A stretch of DNA of 64,000 nt, from positions 20,322,551-20,386,550 of the forward strand of contig JBCFYV010000100.1 of the NCBI GenBank assembly GCA_039000515.1, in the 5' to 3' direction. Each line of letters starts with the position of its first letter. Within the stretch, counting starts at the first letter, position 1. Source of the stretch: Timema cristinae. Its lineage: Eukaryota > Arthropoda > Insecta > Phasmatodea > Timematidae. The notes below the pieces were generated by a model. It ran no database searches, was not told where the DNA came from, and saw only the letters and a program-made list of their open reading frames with translations. The position numbers and the translations under genes were made by a program. This document shows positions 35,318 to 44,261 of this stretch, in pieces.

Positions 35318-35595
35318 TTATTATTATTAGCACCGCGTCTTACTACCCGTTCGGGTTATACGCACTTACGCTAATGTGTAATGGTAGGGTGATTGTGAGA
35401 TGAAATGAAGGACCTACAGTTTAACGTGGAATCCGAACCACGGTGGCGACCTGGCATTCCACAAATTCACAAGATGTCTTGTCAGAGGTGTAGGAAGGGT
35501 TTGGAAATCAGATAAATCTGTGCCGGGACCAAGGATTGAACCCCGGCCGCCAGCATAGAAGTCTGACACCTTACCCCTAGACCACCAGGTCACCC
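35318..35595 (-). mobile_element. SINE family A, full length with perfect 13-bp TSD
   Basis: CCGGATATACATA occurs exactly at 35305-35317 and 35596-35608. Between them lies the complete element in reverse: short (ATT)n, tail AGCACCGCGTC, body, and a head ending CCACCAGGTCACC. The 278 bp define the full family length. Confidence 0.96.
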
Positions 35596-35814
35596 CCGGA
35601 TATACATAACAATTAATTGTATATGATGGGTAAAGTTACATCTAGTAAAATGTAGCTACATTCTCATGGAAAAATAAAAGTAAATCCAAAGTCAAATTAC
35701 ATTACGTAGCCTACATGTCCCCCAACAACCTCAAGTATTTTGTTTTGAGTATTTAAGAGGAACGTTTTAATTTAAATGATTTTATTTGCGTTTATATTTG
35801 TCAACGATTCTCCC

Positions 35815-36005
35815 TATACACTCAATATATACGTATATTTAATAATTGAGTTGATTTGATAAGGATGAGAAAGGTTGACTCTTTAAACAAAGAGTAACAC
35901 CATTTTAATTGGAGGAGAATATAAAACCTTTATAAAAACTACCCCCAGTACACCCAACTGAGATTCGAGCTCCGATCTCCGCATTATCGGAAAGTACGGG
36001 TATGC
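35815..36005 (-). mobile_element. SINE family B, diverged
   Basis: Landmarks GATAAGGATGAGAAAGGTTG, ACCCCCAGTACACCCAACTG, GAGATTCGAGCTCCG (box B) occur in reverse order. The tail is decayed. Confidence 0.5.
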
Positions 36006-36230
36006 CAATGCGCATACTGATGAATCGCTATCGGGCGATTATTAGTGCATAGGCAATTATTATGCCGATTAAACGTTTTTTTAAGTAAAATTTAAAACAA
36101 AATTTTCCGTAGGAGTCAAGTGATAAAAAAAACCTTATATACACTGCATCTGAGTTGTAGGCTATGCAGTGATTACATAACCAGATGAAGAGATATAAGT
36201 TCACATCATTGATAAGAATAAAAAAAATTT

Positions 36231-36236
36231 TTTATT
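36231..36236 (-). terminator. Poly(A) signal AATAAA for the zinc-finger ORF
   Basis: The minus strand reads AATAAA 85 bases after the stop codon at 36322 and is followed by a T-rich downstream element. This supports real transcription of the minus strand ending here. Confidence 0.55.
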
Positions 36237-36321
36237 GACAATCAACAATTGGTTAATTTAAAACATTCACAACAAGCAGCAATATTATTTAGGTGTTTTG
36301 ACCAATACATATAAAAGACAT

Positions 36322-36696
36322 CTACCATCTAGAAAATGAGTAGGAGCCACCTCCAAAATAGTTCAAGACACGTTGAGAGACGGTAGAGTGTATATTGACA
36401 ATGTCTCCACAGTTTTTACCTGGCAATCTTACTCTTCCAACAAACTCAAGCACAATAACATTAGGTTCGGGCTCTTCCGATAGCACAACGTTATAACTTT
36501 TGTTTTTCTCAAGTTCGTTTAAGCACTTGACACGATTGTATTCCTCTTTCTCGATCATGTCTAACGCCCTGCATAATACCTCCTCGTCCCAACAGGTATC
36601 CTGGTGAGCAGCAGTTTGATGACATTGAATTTTGTGCCGAATAAGATTGGATAGCTTTGCGTAGGATCCATCACAAACGCAGCATTTAAACGGCAT
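36322..36696 (-). CDS. Single C2H2 zinc-finger protein with FLP-domain-like C-terminus (124 aa)
   Basis: The frame is open upstream to 36732, but the first ATG is at 36696. From there the N-terminus forms one classical C2H2 finger: C5-x2-C8-x12-H21-x4-H26, with Tyr12 and Leu18 at structural positions. The middle (residues 30-58) is acidic and probably helical. Residues 59-97 (LNELEKNKSY, later VRLPGK) are weakly similar to the domain shared by the next two genes upstream. The Gly/Ser tail ends SFSRW. A single N-terminal finger suggests nucleic-acid or protein binding. I do not recognise the family. It is the last of three minus-strand genes, 165 bp after its neighbour, and has its own AATAAA. 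Confidence 0.7.
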   Translation of the reverse strand: MPFKCCVCDGSYAKLSNLIRHKIQCHQTAAHQDTCWDEEVLCRALDMIEKEEYNRVKCLNELEKNKSYNVVLSEEPEPNVIVLEFVGRVRLPGKNCGDIVNIHSTVSQRVLNYFGGGSYSFSRW

Positions 36697-36801
36697 AATG
36701 TCTATTGGAGATGCAGCAAAAGAAATAAACACTCGCTCTTAACGTTTTTTTTTTTCAAAATTTCACCACTAGCTCCTATGGCAGCAGCAGAGTACGTCTA
36801 A

Positions 36802-36807
36802 TTTATT
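36802..36807 (-). terminator. Poly(A) signal AATAAA for the Pro/Ser-rich ORF
   Basis: AATAAA on the minus strand lies about 55 bases after the stop at 36862 and before the zinc-finger ORF. This suggests separate transcripts rather than one polycistron. Confidence 0.45.
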
Positions 36808-36861
36808 AATTCACTTTTAAACATCACACTTTGTCCTCCGAGATATATCATACAGCGTGCT

Positions 36862-37620
36862 TTAGATTGACTTTGGAAGGAAAACGTTACCGAAACTGCC
36901 CAGGCTGAGTATGTAGTCGGCGGGCGTTTCACCTATAATTTTAACATTAGAATAATTTTTGTAAATTGTTAAATCCTCGAGATTTACAGGTTCTTCAGAC
37001 TTTACCTCCGGCGGTGGTGGTGGGCACGCAGCTGACTCTGCTGGCTGGTAAACAGGCGACTCTGACTGTGGATACGCCAGTGAATCTGACGCCTGGTAGG
37101 TAGAAGCCTCGGACGGTGGGCGCGCAGGTGACTCTACTGACTGGTAGACAGACGACTCTGACGACGGGTACGCCTGTGACGTGTGGTGGGTAGACGACTC
37201 AGGTGGTGGGTACTCTGGGGCTGGGCACGTCTGTGACTCTAGGGGTGTGTACGGCTGTCTCTCTGAGGGCGGCGGCGGCGGTGGCGGCGTGAAGTACGGT
37301 GACGGGTGGTGTGGAGCTCGGAAGGGTGGCGGTGGAGGTCGGGGTAACACTGCTACCACGTCCCCCTTGCGGAAATTGTAAACGGCGCACGTTACATCAC
37401 ACATATACGTTTCCACGATTCTCTCGTAGGGTAGTACTTCCGTCGCTCGTATCGTGTGACAGGTAGAGTCACAAAACTCTATGTAGCCTCGCTCCTCTAC
37501 TTTGTAAATTACCTGTCTATCACACACCGCGACACTGTGAACATTCTCTCCCGTCATATAGGCACGCCCCTCCATCGTATGGCCTACAAACATTAAATTA
37601 ATATAGCCGGATCGAAGCAT
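36862..37620 (-). CDS. Pro/Ser/Tyr-rich protein with C-terminal FLP domain (252 aa)
   Basis: The ATG at 37618-37620 has a good context (CTCACCATG). Residues 1-92 look globular, with six cysteines (Cys33, 50, 54, 74, 78 and neighbours, giving a C-x3-C pair twice) and alternating hydrophobics ending VVAVLP. Residues 94-205 are low-complexity: polyproline runs and repeats of a degenerate ES-x-x-YxxSES pattern, probably disordered. Residues 212-252 (NLEDLTIYKNY ... VFLPKSI) align with residues 18-60 of the neighbouring 96-aa protein. The architecture is a folded N-domain, a flexible linker and a small shared domain. Function is unknown. The gene is compact and intronless, GC-rich compared with the surroundings, and 81 bp from its upstream neighbour. 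Confidence 0.75.
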   Translation of the reverse strand: MLRSGYINLMFVGHTMEGRAYMTGENVHSVAVCDRQVIYKVEERGYIEFCDSTCHTIRATEVLPYERIVETYMCDVTCAVYNFRKGDVVAVLPRPPPPPFRAPHHPSPYFTPPPPPPPSERQPYTPLESQTCPAPEYPPPESSTHHTSQAYPSSESSVYQSVESPARPPSEASTYQASDSLAYPQSESPVYQPAESAACPPPPPEVKSEEPVNLEDLTIYKNYSNVKIIGETPADYILSLGSFGNVFLPKSI

Positions 37621-37701
37621 GGTGAGCGTACCTGAGAGCTAAACGTCCTGTAGAGTCCCCTATGCTCCGCTGCCCGTTGTTGTTGTTAACTGCCGTGTCT
37701 C

Positions 37702-37992
37702 TTAAGCGCGTTCAAAGTTCACAATGGTAGGTGAACCGGGTTTTACTCCGGCGCAGGTAAATACCAGTTTTTCTTTATTTAACTCACACACGTCTTCATC
37801 TGTAAGAGTACCAAACCCGCAGGGTAGAAATACACAAAACTCGCCGTCTAGGTAGGCTATTAGGCGTCTCCCGAACTTTGTATTGACGGCTTTTAGTTTA
37901 TCCACCGAGTACTTTTGATCTACGGCTAGATCACACAATTTGACGGTCTGCACCGCGTCGACCATATTTACCAGCTGCTGTAACTTGTCCAT
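37702..37992 (-). CDS. Small FLP-domain protein (96 aa)
   Basis: The open frame extends to 38055, but the first ATG is at 37992, giving MDKLQQLVNMVD. A TATA box (TATAAAGAGG in reverse, about 38042-38051) lies 50 bases upstream of this ATG and supports the start. Residues 1-17 are probably a short helix. Residues 19-60 hold the domain also seen at the end of the 252-aa neighbour: L-x-DL-x(4)-KY-S-V ... TKFG-x-R ... VFLP. A final block DEDVCELNKEKLVFTC follows. The alternating pattern suggests a small beta barrel (OB-like) that might bind nucleic acid; this is inference only. From memory, similar small proteins occur in other arthropod genomes, but I cannot name a family. Confidence 0.75.
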   Translation of the reverse strand: MDKLQQLVNMVDAVQTVKLCDLAVDQKYSVDKLKAVNTKFGRRLIAYLDGEFCVFLPCGFGTLTDEDVCELNKEKLVFTCAGVKPGSPTIVNFERA

Positions 37993-38039
37993 ATTGGACC
38001 GCTCTACAAACGTTTCTAAATATACAACCAAGTGGGCAC

Positions 38040-38052
38040 CCCTCTTTATAGC
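38040..38052 (-). promoter_or_regulatory. TATA box of the 96-aa ORF
   Basis: The minus strand reads GGCTATAAAGAGG. The spacing to the ATG at 37992 leaves a leader of about 20-25 bases, short but typical of compact viral-type genes. Confidence 0.55.
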
Positions 38053-38089
38053 CACCCCCTCCTTCGTTTGACGTCACACGATATATTCT

Positions 38090-38505
38090 TGTCTCGACTT
38101 GTCTTGTCTGCCCGCCAACCTGGCGCCCGTGTCGATGACCTCGATATCTAAGCTTGTCTCAACTCGTCTTGTTGTGCCGACATACTGGCGCCAGGGTTGC
38201 GACATAACACGCAATGATTACGTCATTGGGAAACCCAAGGTTGTTGAGGTCAAGATCTATTCTTGTCTCGTGAGCCGTCAAGCTGACGCCAGGGAAAACC
38301 CCCGCTGCCCGGGGCAATGACCTCAATATCTATTCTTGTCTTGTCTGCCCGACATACTGGCGCCAGGGAAAAACCCTGTTGCCCCGGGCAATGACCTCGA
38401 TATCTATTCTTGTCTTGTCGGGCCGACATATTGGCACCAGGGAAAACCAGATGCCCGAGGCAATGACCTCAATATCTATTCTTGTCCCTTCAGGCCAACA
38501 TACTT
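38090..38505. repeat. GC-rich repeat block with TGGCGCCA palindromes (part 1)
   Basis: About six imperfect units of 60-80 bp contain TATTCTTGTCTTGTCTGCCC, GACATACTGGCGCCAGGG and CAATGACCTCAATATCT. The TGGCGCCA core is a perfect palindrome. Open plus-strand frames through it (for example 38099-38320) are repeat artefacts. Similar units recur at 39200-39345 and 40265-40620. Such blocks upstream of compact genes recall replication-origin or enhancer repeats, but that is inference. Confidence 0.8.
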
Positions 38506-38518
38506 GCGCCAGGGTTGG

Positions 38519-38920
38519 GACATAACACGCGATGATTACGTCATAGGAAAAAAACTCAGGTTGTCCGGTCTGAGAGCTGCGGGTGGAGGAACATTTCCAG
38601 GCATTTCGACAGACGCTACCAAACAACCAATTTTAGTAGACTTGTGACGGGGGATAGCGGCCCCTAACTGTGGATTCCGAGGCCCCTGATTGTGCATGTG
38701 TCAGCTAGAGTTGTGACATAACACGCAATGATTACGGCATAGGAAAAAAAACCAGGTTGTCCGGTCCGAGAGCTGCGGGTGGAGGTACATTTCCAGGCAT
38801 TTCGACAGACGCTACCAAACAACCAATTTTAGTAGACTTGTGACGGGGGTAGTGGCCCCTAACTGTGGACTCCGAGGCCCCTGATTGTGCATGTGTCAGC
38901 TAGAGTTGTGACATAACACG
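38519..38920. repeat. 196-bp tandem repeat, 2 copies plus start of a third
   Basis: GACATAACACGCGATGATTACG at 38519 recurs at 38715 and begins again at 38910. Between them are AGCTGCGGGTGGAGG, CATTTCCAGGCATTTCGAC and CCCCTGATTGTGCATG. The copies are nearly identical. Confidence 0.93.
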
Positions 38921-38929
38921 TCAGGGTTG

Positions 38930-39560
38930 GTAGTCAAGGGGGGAGGCGGATGTGGAAAGCAGGTCAAAATTGGTGGGGGAAGGAGGATATTTATAGCAAC
39001 CAATCAGAGGAAAGTAGGTCACTCAAACATGGCGTCAGGGTGGCGAAGGAGGAGGGGGGGTCTCTGGAACAAATTACCACATTCTACCACAAAGCACCAT
39101 AGCGCAAGGTTCGTGCTGCTTGTTCCGGGACAGAGCCTTGTGACAGAAGAGCCGATGTTCATTCTAGGCTTGTCAGCCATAGCGCAAGCTTCGTGCCGAG
39201 CCCTCCGTCAAACTGACGCCAGGGAAAACCCCCGTTGCCCGGGCAATGACCTCAATATCTATTCTTGTCTTGTCTGCCCGACATACTGGCGCCAGGGAAA
39301 AACCCCGTTTCCCGGGGCAATGACCTCAATATCTATTAACAATCATCAAGAACCAACATGTCCAGGGTTGGTAGTTGAGGGGGGAGGGGGGAGGCGGATG
39401 TGGAAAGCAGGGCAAATTGTTGGGGGAAGGAGAATATTTATAGCAACAAATCAGAGGAAAGTAGGTCAGGGGTGGGGGGAATAACGGTAAAGATGTGGAA
39501 AGCAGGTCAAAATTGGTGGGGGAAGAAGGCTATTTATAGCAGCCAATCAAAGGAAAGTTC
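38930..39560 (+). repeat. Three copies of a promoter-like unit (TATA-like plus CCAATCA)
   Basis: Units at about 38935-39025, 39370-39470 and 39485-39555 share GGATGTGGAAAGCAGG, AATTGGTGGGGGAAG, a TATTTATAGCA box and CCAATCAGAGGAAAG. A TGGCGCCA-type block (39200-39345) separates the first two. Repeated TATA-like and CCAAT motifs suggest regulatory function, unproven. Confidence 0.7.
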
Positions 39561-39679
39561 CCATGGGTCCAGAACTCTACTGTGGTGTTTAACTGTACAT
39601 AGGGCTAGAACTGGGCAGCTACAAGTCAGTCATATCAAAGTTTTTCAGCAACACACAACCACCTTAGAAGATTAGTCTG

Positions 39680-40150
39680 ACTAATCATGAAATCTCTCTT
39701 AGACGTATTTGCGGTGACCGTATGGTCGTCATAAGAAACAAGACACCGGACTCAAACAGGTCACCTATCCAGCACCTAGCTTGGTGCGTTTTTGTGATGT
39801 GTGATTCCTCATCGACGTTAGCGTCGACCACCTTGATATGTGGTTGACATCCATCGCACGCTATTGCAACAATTTTATCGACCACTCGTCGTGGATGTAT
39901 GTGACACGATAAAAGAATCAGCCAATGTCATCGATCCTGATCAGCCTACGATGGAAACGCACATCAGAAACCTTGATCTTATCAGTGATACCTACTATAC
40001 ACGTCAAGTCATAGGTTTGGACTATTACATTGTTGGATTGTGAACTAAAAACAAGTTTACTAACACATTCAAGAGACACTGTAGAAAAACGTATGACCGT
40101 TTAGATGCAGCATTCCTGTAAAAGTGTACAATAAATATTATGTATGATGT
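39680..40150 (+). other. Possible 3' exon with overlapping antisense frame
   Basis: The plus strand is open at 39840-40043. The frame contains VDVCDTIKESANVIDPDQ and ends DYYIVGL. Its first ATG is internal (about 39951). AATAAA signals follow at about 40128 and 40194, and no acceptor was clearly identified. The minus strand at 39685-39885 is also open (CDGCQPHIKVVDANVDEES) without an ATG start. One of the two may be coding. I cannot decide which, and recognise neither. Confidence 0.35.
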
Positions 40151-40264
40151 CTGTGAAACCTTTAATATATATATTTAAAACCTTTAATGTCTAATAAAAA
40201 TATGTTTTGTAATGTCATGTTTTATTCACGCAAAACCTTTCTGTACCTCTTACACGTAGATACG

Positions 40265-40720
40265 AGTCTCGATTTGTTGAGCAGTCAAACTGTCACCAAA
40301 TATGAACCGGGTCAATAACCTCATGTACTAGCTCACGGTTTCAAGGTCACGATCTATTCTTGTCTCTTCGAGCCACCAAACTGGCGCCAGTCACCATGGA
40401 AAAAACCCATTGTGACATCATTCAAGGTCGTGTCCTATTTCTGTCTCAATTTGTCTTGTTGACCCGCCAAACTTGCGCTAGTCATCAGGGTTACGACAAT
40501 GCGATGACGTCATCGGGAAAACCCATTGCCGAGGGGACGGTTTCCTGAGTCATTGACCTAGCTCACGGTTTCAAGGTCACGATCTATTCTTCCCTTGACT
40601 TGTCTTGTCAACCCGTAAAACTGTTGCTAGGTATGAGTCACCGGGAAAAAATTTATTACTACATAAGGGGTTGTGACACCGGGAAAACCCATTACCACAT
40701 AGGGGGTGGATGAGAGGGTT
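40265..40720. repeat. GC-rich repeat block (part 2)
   Basis: Four more diverged units share TCACGATCTATTCTTGTCTC, CCAAACTGGCGCCAGTCACC and GGGAAAACCCATT phrases with the block at 38090-38505. Confidence 0.75.
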
Positions 40721-41027
40721 GAAACACATACCTCTTAGGAGGGGAAGTGAGGGAGAAGTGAAAGGGGTCTCAAGGCAGGGGAACTATCTCACACACTCTT
40801 AGCAACGCTGCCGTCAGGAGAGCTTCATACTCCGTACTGATGCCACACCCGACGCCATAGACTGCACGCCAATAAATAAAAAAACTCTAACGCCCCGTCC
40901 CAATCCTACGCCAATAAATTCCCCACACCAATAAAAAAAACTCCAACAGCCGGCCGAATCCTAACCAGACATAAAAAAACACAAACGAGACAAGAACAAA
41001 CCACTGAAAGTGGGTCAGTGGGAGGGG

Positions 41028-41165
41028 AAAAAACCAATCATAGAGCGACACAACATTACATAACAACCAATCAGAGAGCGAAAACAACATTATGTAACAA
41101 CAAATCAGATAGCGATAATTACATTGCGTAGCAACCAACCAGAGATGGACAACAATATTGCGTAA
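41028..41165. repeat. 33-bp tandem repeat with CCAAT boxes, 4 copies
   Basis: The unit is ACCAATCAGAGAGCGA plus ACAACATTAYGTAACA, 33-34 bp, in four progressively diverged copies. The first two carry an intact CCAATCA, the third has CAAATCA and the fourth CCAACCA. It marks the downstream edge of the GC-rich island. Confidence 0.88.
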
Positions 41166-41219
41166 TCATCACAATACACACTCTCTCCACGTTAGGGTCA
41201 AAGGTCTAACTGGAACAGG

Positions 41220-42785
41220 GGGTCCACCTAGGTAGTCAGTTGATTATTAAAAACTTGTTGATCTTAAAATAGTATTATTATTAAATAATTTACTCCCTCT
41301 AGTAACAATTACTGCGATATTCTAATCTTAATCAGATCTAATTATAAACGTTATCTTTATTCCATGCCAGAGGGTGATTTGGGATGGCTATCCTTTGGTT
41401 GATCTTCTTGCGAGGTGTGGGATAGGAATAAGAAACTAATATAAGTTAAATTATCATAATATTAAAAAAAGCTTATCAAATATAATATGCATAAATTATT
41501 ATCAATGACTGTGGCTTGCTACCTGCCCAGGTAGAATCAAATAGGTAGTAGAAAGGTAGAATTAAGATAAAGTGTAGCTGAATTTACATAGAGATAGAGG
41601 GTGATAAACAATTTTAGTTTAAAATATCTCAGTACACCGGGTTGAAATTATAATCGTAGCTTTCCCGTCTACGACAAGGCAGAATATGATTACGTGACTG
41701 ATTTTACACCTGCGTGCCCACCGGTGTGGGTTTAAGGTCACTCAAACAGGAAAAAACACATCAAATACACAATATACTAGAATAGTCTAGTATACTTATA
41801 ATGTGTGTATGAGAGCATATCAAAGAAACAATTGCTTAGAAAATGATAGGGAAATTTCACATAATTTGACTAGAAACAAAACCACAAAGATAAATAATTT
41901 TTAAGGTTATAATAAATATTCTAAGCCCATAGACAATTTTATAATCTATGTAGAGCAATAATCAGTTATTTTATATAATTTATTCTAGAAAGTTTCGTAT
42001 CATACAATTTTTTGGAATGTTGATAAAATATGAAACAGTAAGTAATTTAAGAAAATAATCTGATGTGTGGTTGTCATAAAGGTATATGAACACTTTCTAA
42101 TGCTCCATGCATGAATACCCATTCAAATTAGTGTGGCCTTTCAAATGTACACTGCAAAAAAAAAAACACTAAATTTTCAGCTCAAGTAATAAACAGAAGA
42201 TAATTAAATAGATTATTACATAAAGCCGATCCATTAATGATATTAGGTAGTGAATGTTTAAAAATATACCAGGTAGACCCTGGCTACTGTGATCTTTGAA
42301 TTAGCAAACTTGTTATAATATAAAACGAGTTTGACAGTTGCAATACAAAAAAACAACTTTTTATAAGATTTAGCCTCACGCTGTTATAGGGCTAGGCTAC
42401 TTTATAATCTCTTATTCAGAATGTTTATAATTTAAACATTAACTTTGGGGCCTACATGCCATCACATAATTGTTCTGTATTGCATTTGTTTGTGAATCAA
42501 TGCTGGACGAATGATGTCAATATTTTAAAAATGAAAGATTTACATAACAACTGATAAATAAAATTTTATTATTACTATTACTATTAATTGATACAATATT
42601 ATGATTTAATTTATATGAACATTCTATTAAAAAATAAAAACATTTGCACTTGATATAAATAACCATTTGAAAATATGATCTTATAAGGTTAATATATTAT
42701 ACTTATTAATTTTCTATTCCATTGTGTTAAGTTTATTGATATTCAAAATTGAAGAAGATGGTACAATTTTTAAGAAACCAATTTC
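41220..42785. other. AT-rich stretch with one weak SINE B
   Basis: After about 41220 the composition returns to AT-rich background. A decayed minus-strand SINE B may occupy about 41560-41735 (CTCAGTACACCGGGTTGAAAT). Otherwise nothing is recognised. Confidence 0.45.
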
Positions 42786-42789
42786 AGAA

Positions 42790-43065
42790 TTACAAATTAT
42801 ATGATTAAGAATTACCGTAAATTGAACCATAGTGTGAAATAATGGCAAGAAATTAAATCGGAATTTGTTAAAAATGACAATACATTAAACAAGAGTTTGA
42901 TACCAAAAATACAATAACTTAACCAGCGTTTGAACCAGAATGTCAAGAAATTGAACCAAGGTTTAAAAAGAATGGCAAGAAACTGAACTGGAGTTTGAAA
43001 AGAATAACGAGAAATGAAATCAGAATTTTTAAAGAATTGCATGAAATAGAACCTTAGTGTCGCTC
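42790..43065. repeat. Degenerate 32-33-bp minisatellite, about 8 copies
   Basis: The unit approximates AAGAAATTGAACCAGAGTTT plus GAAAAGAATGGC. Copies differ at many sites. The 76-codon minus-strand frame is a by-product. Confidence 0.85.
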
Positions 43066-43454
43066 TAAATCTTTTATAACCTGAGTTGGCTCACGTTTCA
43101 ACACTAACACTACACTTCGTGGCATTCGTCACCAAGCTTGAACTTGCACCAATGAGGGGCTTCTATCCCACCCACTTCTGGTTAGCCTGGTGACCAAGGG
43201 CTGAGAGCCTTGTTATCAGCCAGAGAGAAGGTAAAAATGTGCCTGATCAATGTCTAACATAAATTTTCACCAAAAAACTGAACAAAGCTGTGGTAACCCT
43301 TAATACAATGAACGCCTCCTATTATTTGTATTTGCCTTTTTACTCAAATAATGCTGAAATAAATTACTAATGTGTCGCGATTCGTTATATACATTCTTGA
43401 AATTATCTCATTCTGACGTTTTTTAAATAATGAAATCCCTAATTTATATTCATT

Positions 43455-43593
43455 AGCGGTGCCAGGCCTCCACCGTGGTTTGGATTCCACGTTAAACTGT
43501 AGGTCCTTCATTTCATCTCACAATCACCCTACCATTACACATTAGCGTAAGTGCGTATAAACCAAACGGGTAGTAAGACGCGGTGCTAATAAT
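43455..43593 (+). mobile_element. SINE family A, 5'-truncated
   Basis: Body from GCCAGGCCTCCACCGTGG to GACGCGGTGC and (TAA)n. Its tail was the landing site for the next copy, which points the other way. Confidence 0.88.
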
Positions 43594-43604
43594 ACTAAGT
43601 AATA

Positions 43605-43896
43605 TTATTATTATTATTATTATTATTATTAGCACCGCGTCTTACTACCCGTTCGGGTTATACGCACTTACGCTAATGTGTAATGGTAGGGTGATTGAGA
43701 GATGAAATGAAGGACCTACAGTTTAACGTGGAATCCGAACCACGGTGGTGACCTGGCATTCCACACATTCACAAGATATCTTGTCAGAGGTGTAGGAAGG
43801 ATTTGGAAATCAGATAAATCTGTGCCGGGACCGAGGATTGAACCCTGGCCGCCAGCATAGAAGTCTGACACCTTACCCCTAGACCACCAGGTCACC
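43605..43896 (-). mobile_element. SINE family A, full length, inserted in another SINE A tail
   Basis: ACTAAGTAATA is duplicated exactly at 43594-43604 and 43897-43907. The insert runs from (ATT)n and AGCACCGCGTC to a head ending CCACCAGGTCACC. It lies tail-to-tail with the copy at 43455, giving an inverted repeat of about 140-bp arms. Confidence 0.95.
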
Positions 43897-43917
43897 ACTA
43901 AGTAATACTATATTCAT

Positions 43918-44010
43918 TACAATTAAAATGACACATGAACACGGGGATCGAGCCGGGGGCCTTTGGCTTAATACGCAAATACTCTTACCACTGAGCTATA
44001 AAGGAGGCAC
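43918..44010 (-). mobile_element. SINE family C head
   Basis: In reverse, CTTTATAGCTCAGTGGTAAG is an excellent tRNA-type box A and CCGGCTCGATCCCCG a box B. The fit to a tRNA is the best of the C copies, but the 3' side lacks a paired acceptor stem, so I call it a SINE rather than a tRNA gene. Confidence 0.6.
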
Positions 44011-44011
44011 T

Positions 44012-44250
44012 CACCTCGGTGGCGTAGTTAGCTAACGCGCTTGTTTGTGTTGAGATAGACTGCCGAATACGGGGAGATTGAGGTTCGAATCTTGGTCGAA
44101 TGAGCAGGTTTTATTCTCTCTAAATAGTTTCCCACTCACTATCTCTCTCTTTCTCCCTCTGTACACGCAAATTAAAGTATATTTCCTCTAAAATTCAACC
44201 TGGCTAATCCCTGTACCATTAGCTCAATTAATATATGTATACAGCCCAAA
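44012..44250 (+). mobile_element. SINE family B
   Basis: Head CCTCGGTGGCGTAGTTAGC, box B GAGGTTCGAATCTTGG, CAAATTAAAGTATATTTCC and a decayed tail. It directly abuts the inverted SINE C head. Confidence 0.72.
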
Positions 44251-44261
44251 CACCTCTCTCG

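Noticed and set aside
36697..36732. Longer start for the zinc-finger ORF
   Set aside because: The extension begins with GTG, not used as a normal nuclear eukaryotic start; the first ATG is at 36696.
37993..38055. Longer start for the 96-aa ORF
   Set aside because: The extension begins with GTG and overlaps the TATA box; the ATG at 37992 is better.
38099..39484. Plus- and minus-strand frames in the GC-rich block (up to 185 codons)
   Set aside because: They run through tandem repeats with different frames in each copy and show no conserved protein pattern.
43918..44010. Functional tRNA gene
   Set aside because: Box A and box B are good, but the acceptor stem does not pair convincingly and the same head occurs in other SINE-like copies.
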